Part shown: piece after piece, positions 49,788 through 63,114 of the stretch
Numbering within the stretch: the stretch's first letter is position 1
Layout of the letters: each line of letters starts with the position of its first letter
Source: Sphagnum compactum
Taxonomy: Eukaryota; Bryophyta; Sphagnopsida; Sphagnales
Direction: 5' to 3'
Length of the DNA stretch: 64,000 nt
Assembly (NCBI GenBank): GCA_965153455.1
Contig: OZ234494.1
Coordinates: forward strand, 7,378,001-7,442,000
Position numbers and translations under genes: made by a program
Notes under the pieces: generated by a model
Database searches by the model: none
Seen by the model: the letters and a program-made list of their open reading frames with translations, nothing else
What the model was told of the DNA's origin: nothing

Positions 49788-50035
49788 GTAAATAGAAGCA
49801 GTCTAGAAATTATGTCTTTTATTGACACAAGCTAGGTTGACAAAAAGTTGCAACTCAAGTGCATAAGGCGAATGTAAATAGAAGTAGTTTAAAAACTGTC
49901 TTTTACTGACACAAGCTAGGTCAGCAAAAAGTTGCAATTTGTTCATAAGGCCAATGTAAATAGAAATAATCTATATTTTATCAACAGAAAATTGGAGCTC
50001 GTTCATAGGGCCAACAATTTGAAGCTACAAGCTAA
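49788..50035 (+). repeat. three-copy tandem repeat, ~82-86 bp
   Basis: Units begin GTAAATAGAA at 49788, 49874 and 49956. Each has TTTTA(T/C)TGACACAAGCTAGG (lost in the third), a CAGCAAAAAGTTGCAA-like stretch and CATAAGGC. Confidence 0.85.
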
Positions 50036-51847
50036 AAGTAGAATGAATGCATAATGACTTTAATACATGGACATCAAACACATATAATAACCTTGGTAGA
50101 CTTTATTTGTATTTGACATAGGACCATTAGTTCTATTCATCAATCCACACATTGGGAAGGGCAAATTGCTAATGCTTATATAGGAACTAGTGGTTTATTC
50201 CTGGAAAAACATTGTTTGTTGTTTTTATTCATTACATGTTCTTAATGTAAGCAATTATTCCTAAAATAGTCTCTTTTAAAAGGACTTCAAATCTTAGCAT
50301 TTGCACCTGGGTCAAAACAAGATAAAATATACCAGAAAAGTAGACATCTCCACTTTAACCCTACGTCTTTCATATAACTACCATAAAGTAACATCAAATT
50401 AAGTGAAAATATGTGTCAATTAGCATTAGTTGGCTCTATTAAGTTCATAAGAATCTAACTTTAAGAAAATTTAAAGTAAATGAATTTTAAAAGTAGATAA
50501 AAATTTCATTTGAAATTGACTAAAAAAATGTGTTCAAACCTACTTTTTGGTTTGAAAAATTAATGAAATTCATATGTAATAAGTTAGGAAATGAAGATCA
50601 ACATATGTTTTAGCAAGTCATTAAAAAAAAAATTATTTCCTTTTTGTAAGAACCTACTTGAAACCAAAAGCCCGCAATGAAAAGTAAATGTCAAAAGCTA
50701 CATGTATTTTGAAAAACCTACTTAAAGCATACGCATAATCGAGTGACTCACTTTTGTGACATTTTAGTTTTTTTTTTCTTGGCTACCCTTTATTCAAATG
50801 CATATGGTGATTAATATATCTTTAGATCTACTAATTGGGACTTGGATTTTAATTAACAATTTTGTTATGAAGAGAACTATGTGGTTATTTATTGATAAAA
50901 ACCTCAATTGTTAATAGTAATGAACTTTTGAAGTTGAAAAATAGGGACTAGTCATCTGATTGGAACATCACAAAACGGAATTTTTTTATATTGATTCACA
51001 ATCCAAATTTGTTATTGGGACTCAATATATGATGAAATACAAAATGATAAACTCATATCATGAATCTTTTCTTTGAAAACCTTAACCATTTAATAGTTAG
51101 GGATTTTTGAATGGTTCAAATTTAACCATATTTTCATAAGTCCATATGGGTTGCAATTTTTGTTTGTTTTTCAATTTCTTTGTCCCAAAAGCATATTTTT
51201 TGAAAGTTTTAATTGGGTCATTATTCATATGGACTTTGTGGGTTTTCCTTTTAGGACTTCCAAATTAAAAAATAACATCAACGACATTAAATATAAAATT
51301 TCACATAGATTTGGGAAGGTTGTAGGTGATTGAACATGTATTATTCAAAAATTAGAATAATGATATTTTATGAAACAATAATCGTGTGAATTTGAATAAT
51401 TTTAAAGAATCTTGTTTGGATTCATAAGGATTATAATTTTTGCCTTTTTTAAGCCATTCAATTGTGCATTCACCCTTAAAACCTACTTTTATACTTTGAA
51501 ATATGAAAATCAATGCACATTAGGGTAAACATATATCATATTTAGTCATTGAAATGAAACATTCAATGTTTCACAATTCTATAATGGGTTTTGTTGTTAT
51601 TTTAAATCTACTTGTTACAATTTTGACAAGGTAATCAAGTTGTTCACTTTATTTTGCTTACACCCACTTCAATCTACAACATTTGTTCAACAAATACTAG
51701 TTAGAACTTCAAAGCAAACACTTGTTTGAAATAACCAAATCCATTAAAATGCATGAACACATGTTTTCAGAAGTAATCAAATTACAATAATCCATGAATT
51801 ATAATCCATTGAAGGATGAACTTACTAGATAGAACAAACTTTCAATT

Positions 51848-51990
51848 GAACATGTTTTGTCAAACAATCCATCCTTCAATTGAACTTGTGAACATGTTTT
51901 GTCAAACAATCCATCCTTCAATTGAACTTGTGAACTATTAAGTAAGTTCAATGGATTATTGGACAAAACAAGTTCAATTGAAGGATTTAG
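51848..51990. repeat. 42-bp direct duplication followed by an inverted copy
   Basis: A 42-bp unit (starting GAACATGTTTTGTCAAACAA) occurs twice in tandem at 51848 and 51890. At 51950-51987 the complement of its second half returns (GGACAAAACAAGTTCAATTG and onward). The whole can fold into a hairpin with about 30 paired bases. Confidence 0.85.
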
Positions 51991-52091
51991 ATTTTTACAG
52001 TAATTGTACCTACACCCCTACTTGTATACAAAACATAAGCCCCTTGAACTCAATGGACATATTTTTTCAAAGGAACAATTAAAACATTAAC

Positions 52092-52245
52092 CACTATTAC
52101 AAAATGTGGGTGCAGTTCATTAATCCCCGTTCACTAAACCAGTGAATTCACTACTTTCCAACTAATCCCTGTTTTAAAAAAATATTGAATTCATAAAAAA
52201 TCTAGTGAAATCACTTGGTGTACATGGACACCTTTTGTTGTAGTG
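52092..52245. mobile_element. CACTA-type MITE, copy 2 (154 bp)
   Basis: The ends are CACTATTACAAAATGTGGG and ...CCTTTTGTTGTAGTG, with 3-bp target duplication AAC (52089-52091 and 52246-52248). It matches copies 1 and 3 along its length. Confidence 0.88.
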
Positions 52246-52404
52246 AACACACCTTGATTAATGTCTAACTACTTGGGTCTCCAAGGAAACATTAATTGTG
52301 AATAAAAAATTATACTTTTAAAAACATTCAAAACTTATTCATTAACCATAAACATCTTGAATTTAGTACATATATATAACTTTTGAAAAGGACGTGGCCA
52401 TTTA

Positions 52405-54085
52405 CACTACTACAAAAGTGGGGTGCAATTCACTAACCTAAATCACTATGGGACTTTAAAAGTGAAATAATTTCACTACACCGTAATGATTTCACCCTGG
52501 TTAAAGTTATTTCATTATAATATCACTATGTAAACATTGTGTTTCACTACTAGTTGACATAATTCACAATTATAATTTATTGCGATAAATAGGTTTATTT
52601 CTATGTTGTTTTAAATATCCTATATATGTTATTTTATGATATATTTTATATTATTTCAAGTTACTTTACTTATTATAGTTTATACCTTACATTATTATAA
52701 ATTATTATAGGCTATTATAAATTATTATACCCTAAATTATTATACGTTATTATACCTTAAAGTATCATAACTAACTTATTATAGGTTTTTAAGTTATTTT
52801 AAATTAAATTATTCAACTAACCTTAGGCTATACCTAAGGTTATTTTATTTTAAGTTGATATACGTTATTTCAAGTTATACTTTAGGTTATTGAAGATCAT
52901 TATACTTTATGTTATAATAAGTTATTTTATCTTAAGTATAATAACTTAAAATAATCTAAAATAAAATATAATGACCTAAAGTAAAATAACCTAAAATAGC
53001 CAATAATAGCCTATGAAAAATAATTTAGAATAACCTACAATAAAATAACTACCAATAGCCTATGATAATATAGCCTAGAATATCTAGCAATAACTTATAA
53101 TAGAATGGTCATCAATAATCATAATATAACAAAGAATAATAAAAAATAATTTATAATATAATATCCACCAATAACCACCAATAGCCATTAATAAAATAAC
53201 CACTAATAACCACTAATAACCACTAATAGAATAACCATTAATAGCCACTAATAAATTAACCATTAATAGCCACTAATAGAATAACCATTAATAGGCACAA
53301 ATAGAATAACCACTAATAGGCACAAATAGAATAACCACTAATAACCATTAATAAAATAACCATTAATAGTCACCAATAGAATAACCATCAATAGCCATTA
53401 ATAGAATAACCACCAATAGTCATTAATAAAATAGCCACCAATAGCCAATGGTAATTTAATCACCAATAGCCATTAATAGAATAACCACTAATAGTCACTA
53501 ATATAATAGCCAATAAAATAACCATTAATAGCCACCAATAGCCCCAATAAAAGAATAACCAATAACCACCAATAGAATAGCCACCAATAACCATATATTA
53601 GAATTGTTTAGAAGTGCCAAAAATAATGTAAGGTGAAATAATCTATAATAAACAAAAATAATTTACGGTGAAAACCTACAATAACCTATAATTGCTAATA
53701 ATAACATAAGGTGAAATAACCTTCAATAATCAAAAGTAATCAACAATAGCCTCACATAATCGAAAATAACTTAAAATGAAATAACTTAGAATAACAAAAA
53801 GTAACTTATAATAGATACAAATAACCTAAAGTGAAATAACCTATAATAGCCAAAAATAACATAAAATAGCCAAAATAACTTATAATAACCAAAAATTGTC
53901 GAAGGTGAAATAGGTTAAAATAGCCAAAAGTAACTTAAAGTAACCACATAGCTTAGGGTGAAATAACATAAAATAACCAAAAGTAACTTAAAATAACCAA
54001 AATAGCCTAAGGTGAAATAACTAAAATAGCCAAAAATAATTTAAAATAGTCATAAATAGTTGTAAATAATGTAGGGTGAAATAAT
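52405..54085. repeat. foldback AATAACC array starting at a CACTA-like end
   Basis: It starts with CACTACTACAAAAGTGGGG, the same end as the nearby MITEs. From 52560 to about 52925 the DNA uses TTATTATAGG and GGTTATTTTA words. From 52930 to 54085 it uses the complement, AATAACC, AATAGCC and CACTAATAGAATAACCA. The whole is a giant imperfect foldback with a palindromic centre near 52920-52950. The right half is longer and has 10-30 bp sub-repeats (densest at 53160-53590). I see no right-hand TAGTG end. Confidence 0.7.
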
Positions 54086-57000
54086 TTTGATTATGCTAAA
54101 GTTAAAATTGCAGTCTATTTTTATATCATGAATTTAGTAGGGACTTACATGGTGGTTAAAAAGCCCATATGAAAATAAACCATTTTAATGAATTCTTTAA
54201 TGTACATGTTAAAAACATAAAAATAAAAATAAAAATTCGCCCAAAAATGATTATGATACGGATTTATGAAAATATGGCTCATTTTAGGCCATTCAAAAGT
54301 CCATACCCTTTTTTTAGTTAATTTTTTTCTAGCAAGGTTTTTGCACATATGTTTTTTTTGTTTTCACATATCATATATTGAGTCCCCATAATATATCCCA
54401 AATAAAATTCATACACAAAAATTCACGTATATAGAGGCATAAACAGTAAACTAATCCATATTTTTCAACTTCAAAAGTCCATTACTATATATTTGGTATA
54501 TATATGTTGCAATTTTTTTTATAGATCTTTTTTCTTCAAGTTGACAATATAAATCTAACCACAAATTTGGAAAATTAATGTTTTTATGTCATGTTAATAG
54601 CATGTAAATACATGCCATTATGCAAAAAACTAGATTACGATGCAAAAAGTGAGCCACCCTACCTTGCAACCACCCAAAAACATCCAGAATTGATTCACAA
54701 AGCATAGGTACCTTCAATCCACAACTTTCAAATTCCAAAAAAACTTTTCCTACAACAAGAGTACATGTACTTGTTCTAAATGAATCAACATGCCATTTAA
54801 ACTAGGTTTTGCCATCGGATTCATTCACAAGAGCATGTGATCTGTAGTAGATAGTTGAATCCCCCAAATTCTAGTTGCAGGAGACAACATTTAGTTAAAG
54901 AAACAAATTTTTTGACATTGTTTTAATTTCAAGCAATACATAAGGGTTTTTTGACAATCCTCTACCCTTGCTAGTATCAAATCATAGAGTCAAAAATTGG
55001 ACCACATTTTAAACCACTGAATAATTCATAGTTGGGTAAGTTGACATTTACTAGGGAAACTTGAAGATAATGTGTGGCATACACATCATATTCCTTCACT
55101 CTATATCTCCTTCAACTGACATCCTTTGCATTTGGTGAAATTGTGGTTTCCAAAGTTCAAAAACTAACAATATGTTGGATTGCAACTTCGCTCAAAGCTT
55201 TAGCATGTTTTCCTATCTTCTTGTTGTTGAACCCAAAATGCATCTCAACCACGATCTGAAGAAAATCAGTTCTTAATTGTTCTTTTTAGGTTCCTTCAAT
55301 CCACACCCAAAACTTGAACAATTCTCTTATTGTTTCTAATCTTGTTAGATGTAGTTAAAACATAAACAATATCCTTTGCTGCAATGCATGAGTTCTTCTT
55401 ACCTTGTAAGTGTTCTTTCAAGCCATCTTTCAAATTGTCTATGATAACTTAAATTTCTTTGAATTTTTGTGGATCACATAAATACTCTGGTACCTTACCT
55501 GAACCAACATAGAATTAACCAAGATCTTCTCAATAACCATACCTTGGAATGATTGTGAATACCCTTTCAAATGTTCACAAATCAACAAGGATAACGTCTT
55601 GGCCAACGTAGCACCTTGCATTTGGACTTGTCTTTGGGTGTCATAGCCTACATATTGTGAACATGCAACAAGGACCTGCATTTTTTTTTCAACAATTCTA
55701 GCTAGGGTTTGTGCTTCTTCTTCTGCTATTTGATCAGTTTCTTTTGATCGAGTATTAATTCGACCCAATGATGTTGATAATTTTGCACCCGTTGCCTCAT
55801 GTAAACTTTCCTCTTATTTGAAGGACTTATGTCCTTGTCCTCTTCATCTATTTTGCAACCTTCAGAATCACCATCATTGAAAACCTCAACCACACCTCCA
55901 TTTCCATTCATGAGATTTGTTTTTGTCACTTTCAGATCAAATGAATCTTCATTGGCATTTTATACTTCTACCATTTCAAAATCACTAGCACCTTGCCCTT
56001 CCATAACCTCATGGTAATCTCCACTATAATCTTATACATTGTAACTCAGACTACCATCAAGATATTCATATCCTTCAAGTTCATTAAGGCACACAAGTCT
56101 TTATTTCCTATTTTTTTCAAGTCCCCCATGCCTCAACTTAGAGTTCCTATTCTTGAATGTCCAAAATTGCTTCACCACCATAGGACCCCATGTATTAATC
56201 AAAACCACAAAATTTCAAAATCATATTGTTATCGATTATACCAATATTGCATTTGAAAGCAACTCTCTAAAAATTCAAAATTTTGAAATTCCTGAAATCA
56301 AACACAACTCACAAATGGCTGAACTTGGTTATAGATCTATGGATTACATAGTTGCTAAAATGAAACAACAGGTTGAAGAAAAGAACAACAATACACAATC
56401 TTCAAAAATTGGACCCAACTTCCTTGATACAACATACTTGCAGCTATTTGCAACCTCCTTCATTTTAGGAAGAAGGTTACAAAACAGCCACAACAATGTT
56501 GCAAGTGTGCAGCAACGACCCAATTGTGAACGATGATTTTCAACAAGCATCATGTTCCATGGAACAAAGTACTACACATCGCTATATAGTATCTTTTGAC
56601 AAAGTGGTAATAATCATAGAGTTGTAGACAAAGCAATGAACATTACAGCAGTGACCCCATCCTCCATGATGATCCTCACCCAACACAATGTTCCATTTTC
56701 AAAGTGATGGACAACTATGAGGAGTAAAACAATGCGTATGAGGCTATTGCATTGAACGTTCAAGCAAAGTGGCAGCTTGGACCTTGCGAGGGATCACCAT
56801 GGTGTAGAGTGGCGAATGTGAATTTCTGGAAGTGCAACAAGTTCAAAATATACCTAGAGTTTAGTGTTGCAAAAATCTACAATAATAAAAGCCCTAGAGG
56901 CTAGATAGGATTTGAAAAACTAATGTTGAAAATTTTAGGTCCGTGGCTAACCCTAATTAATGGACAATACATGAATTTCCATCCAACTATCTATAGTGTT

Positions 57001-58154
57001 AGCCACAAGCCTATGTTCATCCATGACCTAAATGGCTTCCAAAGTACATGTAGAATGAATCCTTTTTATCTATTAAAAGACTTTAAACTTTAAAACTTTG
57101 ACAAATTTTTTTTTGTCAATATTATATATTGTTATGAATTTACATTATTTGGAGGAAATATAATAAAACCCAACTTACAATAGATCTAAACTTTAGTTAT
57201 TCAACCAAATTAAATAGTTACAACTGTGTCTTGGATGGATTAATGTTTTTTGAGCACATGCATTGACTTGCATCATGTTAAATATGCATCCATGTTTGAA
57301 ACCATACAAAAATGAATAACATTACTTTTTTTTTTTTTTTAAACCCTTATTTTTAATGTTAGAAACATGTTTGAACCCATAGTACTAGGTGTGTTACATA
57401 AGTACGAATTTCCAAAATTTCAAGTGCTAGTGCCTTTTTACTTATTAACATTATGATTTTCCCAAATTTTCAAAATCAATGGTGCACGTTTGATGTTTAA
57501 AAAGGACTGTTTACATTGGGGTATTGAGTGTTTTAAACAACAAAATGACTCTTGAAACATTATCAATTTGTGTGAAATTGTTATCATTGAATATTGTTAA
57601 TAATGGAATTTATTCCAAAAGAAAAAATGGAAATCCAAATTATTATGTTTGCGTGGTGATTTTTCAAAGACACAAGGGTACAATTTTTAAGCATTGTCTA
57701 CACCCCTTTGTTGTATGCATTACCGTGTTCACACCCACATGGTAGTTTTTTATTGGTTTATAATGCATTTTTCATATAGTTTTTTAAATTGAATATCAAA
57801 ATTGAGGTCAAATATGACATATAACATGACAAAACTCAATTTGTTTTGTGTCAAGCCTTACATTATGGCCAAATCTATAACTTTACTTTGAATCGTGATT
57901 ACAAATTCAAAACTATAATAATGTTTAAGGATGTTTGAGTGTCAAAATTTAAAAGGGTATATGTATTTTTATTTTTTGAATGTTTTGAACACATGGATCC
58001 CTTCTTGTGGAATATATTAAAGATGGGCACAACAAAACAAAAACATCGCAAAAGCTACTTATGGATCTGCAAGCATAAGGATGTTAACTATGTTATTGAG
58101 AGCCTTTTGAAACGCCTTTGCAACAAAGAATTTTATAAATGGCATAGAACCCTT
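54086..58154. other. intergenic, no intact gene seen
   Basis: It is A/T-rich. A possible coding relic lies at 55440-55929 (minus) and is listed separately. Other frames are short and unrecognised. Confidence 0.5.
55439..55929 (-). pseudogene. unidentified frameshifted coding relic
   Basis: Two overlapping minus-strand frames, 55929-55726 and 55768-55439, look like one reading frame broken by a shift near 55795. The upstream part ends in a VYMRQRVQ stretch; the downstream frame, read back past its Met, runs through KLSTSLGRINTRSKETD and on into a Glu-, Ala- and Gln-rich helix. Codon texture is less A/T-biased than the surroundings. I do not recognise the family. Confidence 0.3.
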
Positions 58155-58304
58155 CATTACTACAAAATGTGGGTGCAGATTAGTCTTTGTTCCCTAGACC
58201 AATGAATTCATAACTTTTCAATTAGTCCTTGTCTATTAAATTAGTGAATTCATTCAAAATCTAATCAAATCACTTGATGTACATGGACACCTTTTGTTGT
58301 AGTG
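58155..58304. mobile_element. CACTA-type MITE, copy 3 (150 bp)
   Basis: The ends are CATTACTACAAAATGTGGG and ...CCTTTTGTTGTAGTG, with 3-bp target duplication CTT (58152-58154 and 58305-58307). It is closest to copy 2, with which it shares an ACATGGACACCTTTTGTTG stretch. Confidence 0.88.
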
Positions 58305-59348
58305 CTTGGTGCGCTTAGAATATGAAACCAATGTTAGGTGTAAAAAAACTTAGTGGAAATGATATGGTGGGTTTAATCCATGTGGAAACTATACACATTT
58401 TGTTGGCTGAATGCAAAGTCTTAATGTTGCAAACTCCACCTATAAGCATAAAAAGATGGGTACCACATTTGAAACAGGACCAACAATATGTGTATTATTG
58501 ACGAGTTAGGGAAAAACACAAATAAGGTGGGTTGTTGCAATGAAACAAAGAACATGAAAATATTAAGAGACACCAAATTGTAACAACTATACAATAGTCC
58601 TAGATTGGTGTGTTGGGTACTTGGCCCATAAAATTGGGTTCAAATCCTAGATCTAACAATGTTTTACTAATATTAATTTTTGGCATTCTCAATAAATTTT
58701 GGCATTATTTTTTCAACAATTTAACAAATTTGAAAATGATTTAATTAATGCCAAATCCATTCAAGGAGTAAGGTAATTGATTGTGGGGTGCACATCACTC
58801 ATTGGCCCATTTCAATGTGTTTGTGACCTAATTTAGGGTAGACTAAATGGATACCTGTACGTTAATAGTAATAATTAGTTTGGGGGCGGGGAGGGGTGTG
58901 CACATATGTGAATATATATTTTCTTTTGTGTGATGATGGGCCTCTTTAATTGGCCTGCCACCTGAAAAAAGCAGGCACATTATGGAGTCTGGACAATTCC
59001 AAAATAGGAGATTATGTGACCTTTCCTTTCACCTAACTATATAGCTTCCAAGGGAAAACTTTTGGGTGGAGGATATAGTATAAAGTGGAGCACTATTGGG
59101 AACAACTTGGGGAACAAAATGGGAACTTTATTGGGAACCAATATGGAACTTAGTGGGACCACTTGGGAACATGAAAACCCAAAAAGAGTCTTCAAACCCC
59201 ATCCCCATTCCCCATTGAAAAGAAAAAAGCTACGCCTTCTTAGGTGCATGTTAAGCCATGCCATTGGTTGTAAGGACCATTGAATCTTGGCTACTACCCT
59301 TCCCTAAGATCCTAGGTACCTGCTATGTGTAGAGTAAGGACCCAACGT

Positions 59349-59376
59349 GGGGGGGGGGGGGAGGGGGGGAGGAGGG
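59349..59376 (+). other. long G-run, potential G-quadruplex
   Basis: Thirteen or so consecutive G are followed by A and G7, then A, GG, A, GGG. Four or more G3 tracts in under 30 bases meet the usual G-quadruplex rule. Confidence 0.6.
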
Positions 59377-59688
59377 ATTAACAAAATAAGGAACCTCGGA
59401 CAAGGCTATAACCAGCCTGGGACTTTTTGAATTCCCCTCACATTTTGAACTCCCCTCACATTTTGAACTACCCATGTTTAGGGTTATGGATGGTTAAGGC
59501 CCATGAGTGGAGAACATTAGGAAATTTCTCCAAGAATGCTTTTACATATAACTTAGGATGTTTATCCTCAATTAGACCACCTTTCAAGCTTTGAAAGGTG
59601 TTCCCCTTGCTGGAAATTTTGTGCATGGCTACTCTGAAAAGCAGTGACATCACTCTCATGTCTTCATGCTTACATCATTATTTCCATC

Positions 59689-59690
<2 letters not shown>

Positions 59691-59722
<32 letters not shown>
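59691..59722. repeat. (CA)n microsatellite
   Basis: About 16 CA dinucleotides. Confidence 0.95.
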
Positions 59723-59725
<3 letters not shown>

Positions 59726-62700
59726 TTGCAGGTGCAAAGTTAGACCTGTTTAGTGCTCCGTATGCAGGAAACACTTGAAACTGAGAGAACTTTTTGGCTT
59801 AAGTTGTCCATGTTGTGACTGTTGAACACTGACGTATGTCAAGTGAGAGAGACCAAGTTTAGTTGGAAAAACCCAGAACTGCAGCATCACGTGATTTGCT
59901 TACCTGGGTACAAGCAATTTAGGAAGCAATGTAGACTATAATAGGAGTGGGTGTGCAGCCCTACATGCAAAAATAGTTCACTCCCTTTGTTTAGTGTGGA
60001 AAACAAGTTGTTCCATGTTAACCATGCCAGAATTGGGTGGCAGAAATTAGATATGACAACATCTTGTTTGCCGAAATCAGATTGATAGACAAAATGCTAA
60101 ATTTAAATCTTTGGAACACGTTGCTGGCTGGCAGCTGCTGTTGCCAGGGAGACTGGAGTAAATGGTGTTCCATCTTCAGAGCTCACAAAAGAGGCTGAGG
60201 TGGGGACGACCCTGTAACTTCACAACACGAGGTTGGAAGGTGAATTAATTGATTGAGTAATGGATTCTTCACATTTTGGAGCCCCTTATATAAACTGCAC
60301 ATGGGAAGAGAGTTGGCTACTTGTACTCCCTAATTGAGGAAGGGACATGCTAAACACCTTCTATTGAGCTCTGTCCCAATCCAAAGCATTGTTTTGTTTT
60401 GGGCAGGGGCGAGGAGGGGGAAGGATTTTCAAAAAATTTAATGAATTTGGGATTTAAATTGTTTTTACAAATTTTCTAGTATTAATTCGTACTAATTTAA
60501 ATTTTTTTTCAAAAAATATCCTACCATCCTTATGGTTCAATGGTTCACATTTAGTATTATTTAGTTAAATAGAGCTTATCTTTGAATATGGCTAGGTTCA
60601 AGTGTTACTTATAATGTTTTGATTGAATTTTTGAAAATTTTGGCATACTATGCTAAATGTTTTAAATTTTTTTTGACAAAATTGAAAATAATTTAATTTA
60701 TGCCGAAGTTGCCTAGGTACTATGGTGACTACAACATGGAGGTATAATGTTCAGAAAAGAAAGTAGTTCACATCAACTCTTGGAGTTGGTTAGGCACTTG
60801 ATGGTTTCATACATGTGGATTGTTAATGCCATTGCACATGTTGGCATATTCAAGGTATTGGGTAAGTTTAGGTGCAAGTTCTTGGTTAAGTTCAGGGATA
60901 TTTGGACTTGGGGTTCAAAATTTTGTTAAAATTGGATGTGGATATGCATTTTGAAACCGTCTTTTGCTAAAACTAAAATCCAAACTTGAACCATGTTGTT
61001 GGTTTATTGAAAGCATGTCCAACTTTTCTAGCCATATAAGTACAAGGTTTTTATTATGTGTAACAACCAAACCCTGCTTTTTACTTTGACAATTCAACTC
61101 TGGGCAAACCTTATGGGATAAATTGTGGCAGTGTTAGGTGCATTTTTCATCACCAAACACAAAAAAGAAAAAGGTCGTGTCACCACCTTTTGGTTTAGTC
61201 CCAACATAGAAAGGTCAAAGGACATGTTTTGTGCTTCAAACTTAATGAATTAGCATCAATGAACTACCATCACACTAGTTCATACAATTCATTTTAAATC
61301 CCTTGTCTTGTGACAACAAACCAAAAAAATCAACACCCATTTCCCTCTCCTCGCAAAGGAAAAAAGATATGGGCCTTTTCATTACCTTCTACTTTGTTTC
61401 ATTGCTATTATCAATTTTTTCTTGATTGTGTTTCTTCCCAACTTTTTCTTACAATAATACCCCACTCCATGAGCATGCATACCTATTTAGGCTAGTTATT
61501 TGTTTCAGTTGCCCAAATAAAATGGGAACCAAACATAGTTTTAAATTGGATTGGACTCCATGCTTTCAGGGAAGTTTCGAAAACTAGAGGTTTTTTATAA
61601 ATCCAAAACTTGCTTTCAAAATTATATTAGAGGTTCTATCCAACCAAAAATGAAATTAGAATTGAAAATTTCTTTCAAAATCAACCCATTTTGTGAAATT
61701 AAAAATCTTTTGCAAATAGATGCATTTAAAAAAATCTACTCAAATATTAAACTTGAAGACGAGATTATTCAATATTATAATAATGAAATGAAATATTATC
61801 ATCATATTAATCATTAAATAAAATAATATTTCTATTTTCAATACATTAAATTGTTTTTATGGCTACTTGTAAATTTGTGTGACATGGAGCAATTAGTCAT
61901 CTACTTTACCTTGCTTTCACCTTGTATCATAATTAAAAAATTCTTCACTTTGGTCTCATTAACAATTTATATTTTTAATGATATTTTTTCAAAGGTATCA
62001 TTTCATAGCTTAGGTTGAACCAACACCTACATTGGTGCCTTTATTGATGGCAAGTTTTTGAACATGGCTTCCATAATATCTTTAGATCCTCTATCAAAGA
62101 AGAATTTATTAAATATATATATATAGTGAAAAAATAAAAAATAAAAAATCTACTTATATTATTCCCCACTTAAGGTTTATTTCTTGTGTTTTTAAAGTGG
62201 TAGGTGTTTTTTTTGCAATATTTCACCTCATATATGAAACAAAATTGTGAACTTCAAAAATGTGATTTCAAGATATGATGTTCATTTTAAAGTAAATCTT
62301 TGAAATTATTTATGTGGGGTCCACATGAAATACTTTAAATAGTTGCATATTTTGAAAACTATAACATCAAAATACTATGGTTAAGGTGGTGCCAAATACA
62401 CCTTACAAACCAAGACCCTATATTGTGGCAAAACATTGCATTAGATTTTCATAATAACACAAAGAAAAGGTTGAAGTTAACATGATTTAGAATACATTCA
62501 AAACAAGGACAAATGGATGATATTGATTAAAAAATTGTTGGCAATCCAAAATTAAATAGTGAACATTTTTGCTAAAATATTTTTGACATACAATTTGTGA
62601 TTTAACACATATAAACATAACATGGATCATGAAATTTACATCACTTTTGATTGGAAGATGTACACCAAGCATGCCATCAACATATAAATACAAAAGGTGT

Positions 62701-63114
62701 GCACTTCTTAGCTTGTTACAAATTTGGATTTTGTGATTGCGAAAAGAAAATTACATTTTTGTTCCAACCTTAATTAGTGTTCATTACTTATCAATATGAA
62801 AATAAAGATGTTTAAGAATCAAAAAGAAACATTCTCAAAACTCCCATGCAACAGTCTCTATTTAGGAATTAAGAGTCCAAGGAATCCCAATTTTTTAAGG
62901 AAAGGTTTGAAAAGGAAAACATTGGTCAAATCAAGTGATCTTTTACTCCTTGGAAAAAAATTGAAACAAGTTGGGGTTGCATGAATATGCCAATTAATGC
63001 CAATTAAAATAACTCATGTTTAAATAATGTATGTTAATATGTAAGTTGGCTCAATATTAAAAGGTGAACTTACCTTATTTTTCCACCAAGAATGTTGGGT
63101 ACTTTTCATCTCAA

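Larger units (their letters stand above)
48822..52091. other. intergenic, no gene seen
   Basis: No supported gene. A further CACTA-like terminus (read inward: CACTAATAGAAATAGACCC) ends at about 49213, with GCGACTACATTGC-like words inside, so 48960-49213 may be part of another MITE. Repeats at 49788-50035 and 51848-51990 are listed separately. Confidence 0.5.
58305..63114. other. intergenic, no gene seen
   Basis: No supported gene. It contains a G-rich run at 59349-59376, a (CA)n tract at 59691-59722 and a duplicated CCCCTCACATTTTGAACT at 59436-59469. A TATATAAA-like box near 60287 has no gene behind it that I can see. The rest is A/T-rich. Confidence 0.55.
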
